A stretch of DNA of 64,000 nucleotides from Shewanella sp. 10N.286.48.A6 (GTDB lineage: Bacteria; Pseudomonadota; Gammaproteobacteria; Enterobacterales; Shewanellaceae): positions 52,740-116,739 of the forward strand of contig NZ_MCVI01000020.1 of NCBI RefSeq assembly GCF_002873135.1. The letters are read 5' to 3'. How positions within the stretch are numbered: the first letter of the stretch is position 1; each line of letters opens with the position of its first letter. This document shows, piece after piece, positions 18,522-28,200 of this stretch. The position numbers were made by a program, and so were the translations under genes. The notes below the pieces were generated by a model. It worked only from the letters and a program-made list of their open reading frames with translations. It made no database searches and had not been told where the DNA came from.

Positions 18522-19622
18522 ATGTCTATTAAATCCAATCAACGATTGGTGATAAAGGTGGGTAGTGCGTTAATTGCCCCTGAAAACAACGGTTGTAGTT
18601 CGCATCACCTGCTGAGTATTGCGCAATTTATACTTCGTTGTCGTAAGCAGGGAAAGCAAGTTATTTTGGTTTCTTCGGGTTCAGTTGCTGCTGGTCGTCA
18701 ATGGATTGATATTAAATCACCGTCAATTGCCCTAAAAAAGGCCATGGCAGCAGCCGGACAAACCAATATGATGGCAGTTTGGGATAAGTTATTTGACTTT
18801 CCCACTGCGCAAATTCTTCTGACCCATGCTGATTTATGTAATAAAGAACGCTATGCCAGTATTAAAGAAACCATAGAATCCTTATTGGAGCATGGGGTAT
18901 TACCTATCGTAAATGAAAACGATACGGTGACCTCTGAAGAGTTAAAAGTTGGCGATAACGATAATCTCGCCGCTATGGTTGCGGCATCAACAGGGGCAGA
19001 TGGCTTAATCCTTTGTACTGACGTTGATGGATTGTTTGATAAAAACCCCCAGCAACATGCTGATGCTAAATTGATTAAAACCATTGATGTTATTGACGAG
19101 TCTATTTATCAAATGGCAGGCGGTGCAACCAGCTCAATGGGCACTGGCGGCATGCAAACCAAAATAGAGGCGGCTGAAAAAGCTGTGGCTCATGGCATTG
19201 ATACTTATGTAGTTAATGGCTTTAATCATCAAACTTTTAGCGCCTTGCTGCAAGATGAAAACCCAGGCTCGCATTTTGTGTCTTGTAAAACCCCGATGTC
19301 ACCAGAGCAGCATTGGATGACTCATACTGTCCGCGAGCGAGGTGAGGTGGTGATTGAAGATCAACATGCAGCGATTAGTCAGCATGATGATGTGATCACC
19401 AGTGCTAGTATTCTTTCGGTAAAAGGCGAGTTTGCAGTGGGTGATACTATTTTAATCCGCACTGATGATGGCTCACAAGTGGCAAAGGCCACATCTAATT
19501 ACAGCAGTTGTTTGCTTAACTATCTCACTCAACAAGCTAACACGAGTGAAAATGTAGCTAGCCAACCACAAAACAACTCAATCATTTCACCGATAAATCT
19601 CGCCGTTTTGGAGAGAACATGA
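18522..19622 (+). CDS. proB: Glutamate 5-kinase
   Basis: Catalyses the first step of proline synthesis. Residues about 1-255 form the amino-acid kinase domain (VIKVGSALI, VSSGSVAAGR, PIVNENDTV, VGDNDNLAA, LCTDVDGLF, GTGGMQTKIEAA). Residues about 275-350 form a PUA domain. The protein is full length at 366 aa. It follows putP rather than preceding proA, so it is either the only proB relocated or a second, stress-linked copy. A coupled mini-ORF starts at its stop codon (ATGA). Confidence 0.92.
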   Translation: MSIKSNQRLVIKVGSALIAPENNGCSSHHLLSIAQFILRCRKQGKQVILVSSGSVAAGRQWIDIKSPSIALKKAMAAAGQTNMMAVWDKLFDFPTAQILLTHADLCNKERYASIKETIESLLEHGVLPIVNENDTVTSEELKVGDNDNLAAMVAASTGADGLILCTDVDGLFDKNPQQHADAKLIKTIDVIDESIYQMAGGATSSMGTGGMQTKIEAAEKAVAHGIDTYVVNGFNHQTFSALLQDENPGSHFVSCKTPMSPEQHWMTHTVRERGEVVIEDQHAAISQHDDVITSASILSVKGEFAVGDTILIRTDDGSQVAKATSNYSSCLLNYLTQQANTSENVASQPQNNSIISPINLAVLERT

Positions 19623-19678
19623 GTTTAATCTTAATATTATCAGCCAATGTATATCACGCCGCTAGGGCACTATTGTAA
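19619..19678 (+). pseudogene. Coupled mini-ORF after proB, possible proA remnant
   Basis: GGAGAG stands upstream of an ATG overlapping the proB stop as ATGA. The 19-codon frame MSLILILSANVYHAARALL then stops, and nothing coding follows to 19961. ProA normally occupies this position and begins with an Ala-rich helix, so this may be an eroded proA start. It may equally be a chance short frame. Confidence 0.3.
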
Positions 19679-19961
19679 TTGATGCAGTTGATGCAACTAA
19701 GTAACTGACTTAAATTACAAAAATAGCCTTTCTCGTTTGATTGTTGTAATAGATCCTATCGGGTTAAAGGGCTATTAATCACTTACTTTAAGTGGGTTGT
19801 TGCCTGTGTGTTTTTAACTTATTGACTCTTTCTCCATACTCACTTTCTTAGCACTTCTCTATCTGTTAATTATATGCACTTACCAATGGCTTATTCGCAT
19901 CTAATTTATTGTCATAGTCTATGATTAAGGAACGACTCAAGGGAAAACTGAGGAAGTTACC
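19679..19961. other. Gene-free stretch after proB
   Basis: No coding frame. A long-range inverted repeat (AATAGCCTTT near 19725 and AAAGGGCTATT near 19764) with a loop of about 30 nt could fold but lacks a T run. Otherwise nothing recognised. Confidence 0.4.
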
Positions 19962-21398
19962 ATGGAAATGACACTGCGTTTTTTAGGGGCAACTCAAGAG
20001 GTAACAGGTTCCTGTCATTTATTAACTATCGACGGTAAACAAGTGTTGTTAGATTGCGGTTTAATTCAAGGTGGCAGGGCGGTTGAACTGCGAAATCATG
20101 AGCCGTTTGCTTTTGAGGCAAACACTATCGATGCGGTGGTCTTAAGTCATGCCCATATTGATCATTCCGGCCGTTTGCCTTTATTAGCAAAGTTAGGTTT
20201 TGATGGCCCTATTTATACCAATAAAGCTACGGCTGAACTGTGCACTGTAATGCTAAAAGATGCCGCCATGCTGCAGCAGCGCGATAATGAACGGCTGAAT
20301 AAGAAGCGTAAGAAACAACAGCTCGAACCAATCTCCGCTTTATTTGATCAACAAGATGTTGATAAGGCGATATCGCAGTTCGTGCCGCTCGATTACCAAG
20401 TCGAAAACCCAATCGTGCCCCATGTTAGTGTAAGACTGTTTGATGCTGGGCATATTTTAGGCTCGGCTATTGTTTCGTTACAACTAGGTGAGGGCAGTCA
20501 GCAGAAAACCATAGTCTTTAGTGGTGATCTTGGCCGTGCAGGCATGCCGATTCTACGAGACCCTACCTTAATTGATAATGCTGATTTAGTCTTAATGGAA
20601 AGTACTTATGGTAACCGTTTACACCGTAGTTGGGATGAAACCATTGCTGAGTTAAAACAAATTTTTGCCAAAGCGATAACCGAAAGTCGCGGCAATATAT
20701 TGCTACCAGCATTTTCGGTGGGGCGAGCACAAGAATTGCTGTATTTATTTCATTTGTATGCCAAAGAGTGGGATTTGTCTCGTTGGAAAATTTGCTTAGA
20801 TAGCCCGATGGCTATTGAAGCGACTCGGGTGTATATCAATAATTACCCGCTAATGGATGAAGACTTTAAACGCTTTACCCGCATGCATCCAGGTGAGCAC
20901 CCACTATTATCTAATGTTGAGTTTACCCAAAGCACAGATGAGTCAATGCTGCTGAACGAAGTACATAAGGGGCTGATTATCATTGCCGGTAGCGGTATGT
21001 GTAACGGCGGGCGAATTCGTTGCCATTTCGAGCATAATTTATGGCGCCCAGAATGTGATGTCATTATTTGTGGTTATCAAGCAGAAGGCACACCGGGCAG
21101 AGCGCTGGTAGATGGTCAGCCTGAACTGACAATTCGCGGAAAATCGGTAAAAGTTGCTGCTAAGTTGCATACCATAGGCGGCTTGTCTGCCCATGCCGAT
21201 CAAGCTGAATTACTGCGCTGGTATCGTCATTTTAATCATCAACCACCATTGATATTAGTCCACGGTGAAACCACGGCGCAGCAAGGGTTAGTGGATGCAA
21301 TACAGCAAGATAAATCATCTGCCCCCCAAGCGCTTGCGATAGCAGCCCATGGCGATAAACTGGATTTAAATGGCCTACCACAACTGGTTTGGTGTTGA
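19962..21398 (+). CDS. Metallo-beta-lactamase/beta-CASP RNase-type protein
   Basis: Probable zinc-dependent nuclease of 478 aa. The zinc motif HAHIDH is at residues 63-68, and further ligands lie in the DAGHILGSA, SGDLGR and LSAHADQ segments. The beta-CASP domain (about 200-400) contains SFSVGRAQELL and SGMCNGGR. This order is that of CPSF73-like RNA-processing proteins widespread in proteobacteria. GAGGAAG lies just before the ATG. Monocistronic. The substrate is most likely RNA but is not shown by the sequence. Confidence 0.88.
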   Translation: MEMTLRFLGATQEVTGSCHLLTIDGKQVLLDCGLIQGGRAVELRNHEPFAFEANTIDAVVLSHAHIDHSGRLPLLAKLGFDGPIYTNKATAELCTVMLKDAAMLQQRDNERLNKKRKKQQLEPISALFDQQDVDKAISQFVPLDYQVENPIVPHVSVRLFDAGHILGSAIVSLQLGEGSQQKTIVFSGDLGRAGMPILRDPTLIDNADLVLMESTYGNRLHRSWDETIAELKQIFAKAITESRGNILLPAFSVGRAQELLYLFHLYAKEWDLSRWKICLDSPMAIEATRVYINNYPLMDEDFKRFTRMHPGEHPLLSNVEFTQSTDESMLLNEVHKGLIIIAGSGMCNGGRIRCHFEHNLWRPECDVIICGYQAEGTPGRALVDGQPELTIRGKSVKVAAKLHTIGGLSAHADQAELLRWYRHFNHQPPLILVHGETTAQQGLVDAIQQDKSSAPQALAIAAHGDKLDLNGLPQLVWC

Positions 21399-21592
21399 AT
21401 GGCGTTATCCAGCGGTGCTGTAATTGAGCAATAGTGTTTTGTGCTGACGTTGACTGCGAATGCACATTAATACATATGTTCATTACAGCCTTTCCCAATG
21501 ACAAATTATCATTGTTGTTGCTTATGTCATTGCCACATGGATAATTATCAAGACTATAATGTCGCTATCCACTTTATCTGCGAAGCTCACTT

Positions 21593-24148
21593 GTGAAACA
21601 TTGGTTTTTTTCAAAACAAACATTGCCGTTTATATTGTCATTGCTCTTTATTGGGCTAATGACCACCATTGCTATTATCTACAGTAAAAATAATTTCGTG
21701 GTTGACTCCAACCTAGATCGTCTCGTTCAACAAAATGCCCCATGGAAGGACAACTTAACTAAGACGGTAAATGAATTTGGCGACTCTGAAAATGGTCTGG
21801 TCATTGTGGTTTCTGGTGACAATCATCAGCAAGTACAAACTATGACTGAAGCGCTACAAGCAGACTTTTCTGCACAGCCCTTATTTAACGACGTATTTGC
21901 GCCAGCAACCTTGCCATGGCTTAAGCAGCAAGCCTTGTGGTTATTACCCGAGCAAGACTTTATTGATTTTAATGCCAATGTTGCCAGCATAATGCCAAAA
22001 CTTCAGGCGGTCATGTCAGTTGAAGCTAATGGCACTACTGGGCAAAATGATGCTGGGATACAATTATTAGCACAATTAAATCATGCTATTGAAACTGATG
22101 ACATTAAAGCCGCGAAGTTGTTAATTAACGTATTAAACCAACTGGCGGCAAAGCAGGGCAGTGTTGACTGGTTTGAGGTATTGATGCCACCAAGTCGTGG
22201 TACTATTTATCAAATTATCACCTTAAATGCACAGCCTCAAAACGATCAAAAACAGCCGAATAAATATATCATCGAAACCGCACAAAATATTATCCATCAA
22301 TACAGTGATAATGACGCAGTGCAAATTCGCATTACTGGTCAGACGGCGTTGGACTATGATGAAATCAGTGACGCCAATAATAGCGTAACCTTAGCGGGGA
22401 CCATGTCGCTGATAGGCTTGATTGTAGTATTGGGATTTGGTATTCGCTCTTTGCGCATAATCGTTGCCAGCTATGTGGCCGTGATTATTGGGTTGGTGTG
22501 GACGCTCGCACTTGGATTATTTTTGGTTGGTTCATACAACACCATTTCCATTGTATTTTTGGTGATGTTTATTGGTTTAGGTGTCGATTTTGCGATTCAT
22601 TTTTGTCTGCGATTACGAGAAGAGCAAGCACTACAGCCTACCAATTATGCCAGCTTGATTGCGGCAATTCGCGGCACTTTTACGCCACTTAGTTTGTGCG
22701 CATTAACCTCTGCCATAGGGTTTCTTGGCTTTTATCCTACAGCTTATACCGGGCTTGCTGAATTAGGGGTTATTTCAGCGGCGGGGATGGCAATGGGGTT
22801 GCTGGCAACCTTTATCGTTATTCCGACTTTTTTCTTTATTTGTGGCTATCCTCGAGCGCATGGTTTTAAGGCTAACATAGCGACTGAAGAGGGTGATACT
22901 CAGTTCCAATATGCCAGCGACGATGATTTCTGGTTGCCTAAACATCACAAAATGGTAGTTTTTTTGGCCGTGATAGCCTTAGCTATTTCTGGCTATGGTG
23001 CCAGTAAAATGGAATTTGATTTCTCGACTTTGGTATTAAAATCGGTGAAGTCTGAATCGGTTAGAACCCTTGAAGAAATTCAACAACAAGGCTTAACCTC
23101 AAGCTATCAAATGATGATGCTAGCGACATCACGACAACAAGCGGCCAAGTGGCAATCACAATTGTCTGGTTTAGCTGAAGTGAGCAATGTGATTTCAATC
23201 AACTCTTTTTTAGCCACTGATCGCGCGTCCAAACAGGCAGCATTGTTGCAAACATTAGCAGCCGCCAATGCGCCAATAGAGTCATTAGATAGCCTTGCAA
23301 GCTTGCAACAAAACCTAGTCAGAGCGGATTATGCCCAAGGCGTGATTGCGCAACGTACCTTAGATTGGCTTAAAAATAATGATGAATTCACCCTTGTGAG
23401 TCAAATTAATCAACATGCATTGGCGCCATTACAAGTTATGCAGCAAAGTTTAATTCAGTTATTGCAAGCCCCAATTCCAAGCTATGATGATATTCCTACG
23501 GTCTTAGCTCAGCGATATAAAAACGAGCAATATTTATTAGTGGTGGCTTACCCTGCTGGCGATATGCGTGATGTGAAACAGCTGGATAGATTTATTAAGC
23601 TTGTACAAGACGTAGCGCCCAATGCAACCGGAAGACCTGTAGCCGAGCAGCAAGTGGGTAATATTATTATTAACGCATTTTTGCAGGCAATCACTTATTC
23701 ACTATTACTGATAGCCGTCATTTTGTTGCTAGCGCTAAAACATAAGCGCGATGTTATTTTGACTTTTATACCGCTGTTATTAACCACCTTATCAACTATG
23801 GCTGTTGCCCATTGGAGTGGACAGGCGCTGAATATGGCCAACATCATTGTCATTCCATTGATATTTGGCTTGGGGGTCGATAATGGTATTCACATCGTTG
23901 AGCGCTTTCGGGCGGTGGGATCTGCGAGGGCCTTTTATCAATCATCAACCCCAAGAGCGGCAGTACTAAGTTCACTAACCACAATGGCGACCTTTGGTTC
24001 TTTGTTACTGGCCGATCACCGAGGTATGTATAGCATTGGTTTTTTACTCACCATCGCCATCGGCTTTCTACTTTTCTACAGTTTAACGGTATTACCCGCT
24101 TTATTGTTTAGTGTGAAAAAGATGCAGCCCGGCTATTCGTTAAAATAA
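21593..24148 (+). CDS. MMPL/RND-superfamily exporter
   Basis: Inner-membrane protein of 851 aa with the twofold RND layout: helix 1, a large periplasmic loop, five to six helices around residues 265-420 including GLGVDFAIHFCLR, then a second loop (about 465-690) and a final helix bundle with FGLGVDNGIHIVERFR. The intramembrane Asp in each GVD motif fits proton coupling. Resembles hopanoid/lipid-associated MMPL transporters. GTG start. No adaptor gene is nearby, so lipid movement rather than tripartite drug efflux is likelier; cargo unknown. Confidence 0.82.
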   Translation: MKHWFFSKQTLPFILSLLFIGLMTTIAIIYSKNNFVVDSNLDRLVQQNAPWKDNLTKTVNEFGDSENGLVIVVSGDNHQQVQTMTEALQADFSAQPLFNDVFAPATLPWLKQQALWLLPEQDFIDFNANVASIMPKLQAVMSVEANGTTGQNDAGIQLLAQLNHAIETDDIKAAKLLINVLNQLAAKQGSVDWFEVLMPPSRGTIYQIITLNAQPQNDQKQPNKYIIETAQNIIHQYSDNDAVQIRITGQTALDYDEISDANNSVTLAGTMSLIGLIVVLGFGIRSLRIIVASYVAVIIGLVWTLALGLFLVGSYNTISIVFLVMFIGLGVDFAIHFCLRLREEQALQPTNYASLIAAIRGTFTPLSLCALTSAIGFLGFYPTAYTGLAELGVISAAGMAMGLLATFIVIPTFFFICGYPRAHGFKANIATEEGDTQFQYASDDDFWLPKHHKMVVFLAVIALAISGYGASKMEFDFSTLVLKSVKSESVRTLEEIQQQGLTSSYQMMMLATSRQQAAKWQSQLSGLAEVSNVISINSFLATDRASKQAALLQTLAAANAPIESLDSLASLQQNLVRADYAQGVIAQRTLDWLKNNDEFTLVSQINQHALAPLQVMQQSLIQLLQAPIPSYDDIPTVLAQRYKNEQYLLVVAYPAGDMRDVKQLDRFIKLVQDVAPNATGRPVAEQQVGNIIINAFLQAITYSLLLIAVILLLALKHKRDVILTFIPLLLTTLSTMAVAHWSGQALNMANIIVIPLIFGLGVDNGIHIVERFRAVGSARAFYQSSTPRAAVLSSLTTMATFGSLLLADHRGMYSIGFLLTIAIGFLLFYSLTVLPALLFSVKKMQPGYSLK

Positions 24149-24700
24149 GCTTATTATGGTCTTTGCTTAAATTTTTATTATTTAAAAATGCTGATAGGGA
24201 CATTGGCTTGTTTAATCCTGATGCAAATCTTAAGCGATACTCAATAATAGCTAGCACTTAAGCTAAAAACGTAAGCAAGCCATTTTCATCGCCAATATTT
24301 TACTGTCGAATTTCTACATATCACCAGCGTGTTTTTTACATGTTACTTTTGCGCTTTATAAATAACCTCTGTGCCTAAAATTGTAAATTTGTAATACAAA
24401 AGACTACTATTCCTAATAGTACTGATAATAAGTTGGTAACAACTTGTGGCGCCTTTGCTTACATCTCAAGGGGTTTACGCTCTTATGTTGAACGAATGCG
24501 TAACATTCGCAAGCAAATAGGCGGTAAATTAGCGAGTTTTTGCTGTGGTTTATATCATTTTGATCTAGATCTCAATTTACAAACCTGTGCTATTTTACAA
24601 TATTGTATTACTTATTAAGGCTGTTAATTGAATTTATACTGGGTACATGAGTGGCTTTTTAATTCGATGTATCATAGCTATGATGTGAGGGTTTATTGTA
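24149..24700. other. Long upstream region of kdgM-like gene
   Basis: About 550 bp A+T-rich. A 61-codon frame (24433-24618) lacks a ribosome site and looks random. The one feature of note is a CRP-like palindrome at 24559-24574. Confidence 0.5.
24559..24574 (+). promoter_or_regulatory. Possible CRP site
   Basis: TTTGA-TCTAGA-TCTCA matches the TGTGA-N6-TCACA CRP pattern at 8 of 10 positions, with the ideal GATCTAGATC centre, 127-142 bp upstream of the KdgM-like porin. KdgM genes are commonly catabolite controlled. Confidence 0.4.
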
Positions 24701-25372
24701 ATGACTGCTAAAAATTTGCTTTTGTGTGGCTGTGTCGCTCTGTTTACTTGCTCTACCGTTTCTGCTGCATCATTTAACGTTCGTCAAGAATTTCGAGCTG
24801 AGTCTGGTGAGTCGACTCGGGTCAAAATAGGTAGCAGTATTGGTAATTTTAATTATAGTGGCGAGTTAAAATTTAAGCCTGTAGATGGTTCTGATAGGAA
24901 GTCTAGCCAAAATAATGGTTGGGAGTTAGGTTTAGATTATCGCTTTAAAATTAACGATAACTGGACCATAGTGCCAGGGATGCCCATTGAGGCCCGTGAA
25001 AAAGGAATGACCTATAAACCGCAAATTCGAGTAAACTATGCCGTTGACAGCATTCAAGGTTTAACCATTACAGCTCGTTATCGTCATGACTTTTATAGAA
25101 ATAATTCCGATGTTGATAAGCAGCGTCATCGATTGACCACAGGTTTTGGTTATACCACTCACGATTGGAAATTTGGTTTTGAAGCTGATTTATATAAGGC
25201 CGTTGATTACAATATTTATGACAATGGTGATACCAATTATGAGTTGAATCTAACCGTAGCTCGTAAGATAGGCCAGTGGACACCTTATGTTGAATTTGGT
25301 GATATTAATGTCAGTAATGATAGCCCTGATCGTGAGCTACGTACTCGAATAGGGTTAACTTATAGTTATTAA
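24701..25372 (+). CDS. KdgM-family outer-membrane oligosaccharide porin
   Basis: 223-aa protein with a signal peptide cleaved near VSA-ASF, then a 12-strand-type barrel with alternating aromatic residues (LGLDYRFKI, ITARYRHDFYRN, TTGFGYTTHDWKFGFEADLYKA) ending in SY. Length and pattern match the KdgM family, monomeric porins for acidic oligosaccharides such as oligogalacturonate. No polysaccharide lyase or uronate genes lie nearby, so its substrate is open and it may act as a general small porin. Confidence 0.8.
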   Translation: MTAKNLLLCGCVALFTCSTVSAASFNVRQEFRAESGESTRVKIGSSIGNFNYSGELKFKPVDGSDRKSSQNNGWELGLDYRFKINDNWTIVPGMPIEAREKGMTYKPQIRVNYAVDSIQGLTITARYRHDFYRNNSDVDKQRHRLTTGFGYTTHDWKFGFEADLYKAVDYNIYDNGDTNYELNLTVARKIGQWTPYVEFGDINVSNDSPDRELRTRIGLTYSY

Positions 25373-25554
25373 GATATAATAATTTCATCCAGCGTTAGTG
25401 GTCATTTAGTTTTATCAATATATTCACTAAGCTTAGGAATGAAGGTTTATCTGCAAAGGTAAGCTTTCTGCAAACTGATATCGCTTTAGATAGTTATTGA
25501 AAAGTTAATTCCTATCACGACAGATAATTATTCTGATTAACCTTTAAAACTGAA

Positions 25555-27969
25555 TCAGTTAAAAAGGGCGGTTAATGCTACTGGTGTTGATGACGTATCA
25601 GGTTGTGAAAATCGAGCTTCAAATTTATCGATAGTTTCAGGTTTGCCACACAAATATCCTTGATAGTGACTGCAGCCTTCTTTTGATAAAATCTGTCGCT
25701 GTGATTCATCTTCTACCCCCTCAGCTATCACGGTTAAACCCAAATTATGTGCCATTGCTATGATGGTGCGGACAATTTCTTGATCGCACTTATCTTCAAC
25801 CAAACCATCGACAAAAGATTTATCTATTTTAAGTTGGAAAAGAGGTAATTTTTTCAAATATTGTAAAGATGAATAGCCGGTTCCAAAGTCATCCAGTGAA
25901 AACTGAATGCCTAATGCAGCAATTTGGTTCATTTTTACTATGGTTTTATCGATATCATTTAATAGAATTGATTCGGTTAATTCTAGCTTAAGTAATTCAG
26001 GGCGAACCTTATGGTATGTTAATGCGGATTTTATTGTTGCGACAAAATTGTCTTGGAGAAATTGTCTCGCACTGACATTGATCGCTAAGGTGAGTGATTC
26101 AGTTGAGCTATTTTGCTGCCATAATTGCAGTTGTGCACAGGCGGCGTCTAATACCCAATGACCAATTGAAATAATCGAACCATTTTGCTCTGCAACGGGA
26201 ATAAACTCTACCGGAGGAACAAGACTCCTGTTGGGGTGATTCCAGCGCAATAGCGCTTCAGCACCTAATGGATTGTTATGCTTGTCTACTTGAACTTGGT
26301 AATAAAGTTCAAATTGTTTATTTTCAATAGCATGATTTAATTCTGCTTCTAGCGCGACGCGATTAGAGATATTGGCTTGCATTTGGGGGTCAAAAAATCG
26401 CATTGAATTGCGGCCATCGTCTTTAGCTTTATACAAGGCGATATCGGCTTGTTTCAGTAATTCATCAACGGAGGTATTTTTGTTTTTAACTAAAGTAATA
26501 CCAATACTGGTGCTAATGGAATAATCATGGCCATTTAGTTGATAGGGTAAATTAATTGAGGCGAGTATTTTTTTGGCAATATCTTTGCTTTGCGTGGCAG
26601 CTATAGTGGATTTACCACTTAATGCTTCAATTAAAATTACGAATTCATCGCCGCCAAAACGAGATACTGTATCGCTTTCTCTAATGCACTGTACCAGCCG
26701 TTTTGCCACTTTTTTTAGGAGTATGTCTCCCATATCATGGCCTAAGGTATCATTGAGGGTTTTGAAATTATCAAGGTCTAAAAACAGTAATGCCCCTTTT
26801 TGGTTATGACGGCTGTTTGTTAATAAAGAATGATTGAGGCGGTCCATAAGTAAACGACGGTTTGGCAGTCGAGTTAATGGGTCAAAATAAGCTAAATCGG
26901 CAATTTTTTTCTCAGCTTGTTTATTAAGGGTGATATCACAGATGGTGCCGACATAATTGGTAATGACAGAATTATTATCAGTGACCGCAGTGATAGTGAG
27001 CTTTTGTGGGTAGATATCGCCATTTTTTTTCTTATCCCAAACTTCACCCTCCCAATAACCGTGCTCTTTGATTATTTTCCACATCTGTAGGTAAAACGGC
27101 TTTTTGTGTTTGCCGGAAGATAAAATACTCGGATTTTGACCAAGGACCTCATCGGCATCATATCCGGTAATCCTAGAAAAGGCGCGATTTACGCGTAATA
27201 TTTTGTTATTGGTATCAGTGACCAGCATGCCTTCTTGGGTTTCAAAAGCGGTTGCAGCAATCCGCAAATCTTCATGCGTTTTTCTCAGGCTACTATCACG
27301 GTTAAATAAGTTTCTTAGGACCATTGTGGCTGTAATGCAGCCTGACAAAATCGTAAATAGTGAAAATGCAGTAAATAGGATCCACAATGTAGTATGTGAC
27401 TTTTCACTTCTTTGTTGAGCCTGTATTACTAAATTAGCCGCTTTGTTTGAAGAGTAGTCAACGATATAGTCCATTCTATTCATTAAAGCTTGATACAAGG
27501 GGGTAGCCTGATTTTTTATCAGTTTTTCAGCATTTGTAATGTCATGGTTTATAAGCAATTCAATAATATCTTGTTGAATGCGCTGAAGCTGTAAAGTAAA
27601 TGAAATTGCCTCAGTGACTTTGGTCATATCACCTAAAAAATTTGTTTGGATGATGTTTAAATTATCAGCCAATGTAGTTTGTATTTTGTCGGTCTCAACA
27701 ACAAAGGTGTCACGCCTAATATTACTTTGGTCAATGAGGCCATAGAGTAGCAGGTTTCTTAGGGTTGTAATTGATTGTCGTGAAATACGCGCAGCGGCGT
27801 TGACTTGAAAAGGGTGTTGGTAGATTTTATTGGTTTGAGAAGTAAAGTCATGTATCTCATTGTTTAATTGAAATGCGAATGACAGCAAACCGGCAAAAAC
27901 AAAGGTATATCCTGACAATGTAATCAATAAAAGTTTGGCATAAGGCCTTAAAAATTGTCCTAATGACAT
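25555..27969 (-). CDS. Membrane PAS-GGDEF-EAL c-di-GMP protein
   Basis: About 804 aa. An N-terminal helix, a helical periplasmic sensor region (about 35-180), a second helix (about 190-215), PAS (about 230-345), GGDEF (about 355-515) and EAL (about 535-790). The cyclase motif RFGGDEF is intact, preceded by the RESD inhibitory site. The EAL domain keeps EALLRW, the NVSARQF segment, ELTES, DDFGTGYSS, KIDKSFV and AEGVED, so phosphodiesterase activity is expected too. MSLGQ at 27969 is chosen over the longer frame to 27987. Adjacent to a second cyclase gene on the same strand. Confidence 0.9.
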   Translation of the reverse strand: MSLGQFLRPYAKLLLITLSGYTFVFAGLLSFAFQLNNEIHDFTSQTNKIYQHPFQVNAAARISRQSITTLRNLLLYGLIDQSNIRRDTFVVETDKIQTTLADNLNIIQTNFLGDMTKVTEAISFTLQLQRIQQDIIELLINHDITNAEKLIKNQATPLYQALMNRMDYIVDYSSNKAANLVIQAQQRSEKSHTTLWILFTAFSLFTILSGCITATMVLRNLFNRDSSLRKTHEDLRIAATAFETQEGMLVTDTNNKILRVNRAFSRITGYDADEVLGQNPSILSSGKHKKPFYLQMWKIIKEHGYWEGEVWDKKKNGDIYPQKLTITAVTDNNSVITNYVGTICDITLNKQAEKKIADLAYFDPLTRLPNRRLLMDRLNHSLLTNSRHNQKGALLFLDLDNFKTLNDTLGHDMGDILLKKVAKRLVQCIRESDTVSRFGGDEFVILIEALSGKSTIAATQSKDIAKKILASINLPYQLNGHDYSISTSIGITLVKNKNTSVDELLKQADIALYKAKDDGRNSMRFFDPQMQANISNRVALEAELNHAIENKQFELYYQVQVDKHNNPLGAEALLRWNHPNRSLVPPVEFIPVAEQNGSIISIGHWVLDAACAQLQLWQQNSSTESLTLAINVSARQFLQDNFVATIKSALTYHKVRPELLKLELTESILLNDIDKTIVKMNQIAALGIQFSLDDFGTGYSSLQYLKKLPLFQLKIDKSFVDGLVEDKCDQEIVRTIIAMAHNLGLTVIAEGVEDESQRQILSKEGCSHYQGYLCGKPETIDKFEARFSQPDTSSTPVALTALFN

Positions 27970-28200
27970 AAAGCATCCCGAATCCATTCATAAGCTTATA
28001 ATAAACTATAGTCGCAACTACCTCATTATGCGGGTAATTCACCAATAATATCTAAAAAACTCGAGCTAGCGCTCATTTGCATTTCAAAATCGCTTATATT
28101 TTCCTAAACCAGTGATGAAAAACTTAATCTAAATGAGCTTTATGCCATTAGTTATACTTTCTTATGTCCAACTATTCTGTTAAATCACAAATAATAACCA

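Noticed and set aside
24433..24618. 61-codon open frame upstream of the KdgM-like gene
   Set aside because: No ribosome site, no hydrophobic or domain pattern, Cys-rich random-looking product; it overlaps the likely regulatory region.
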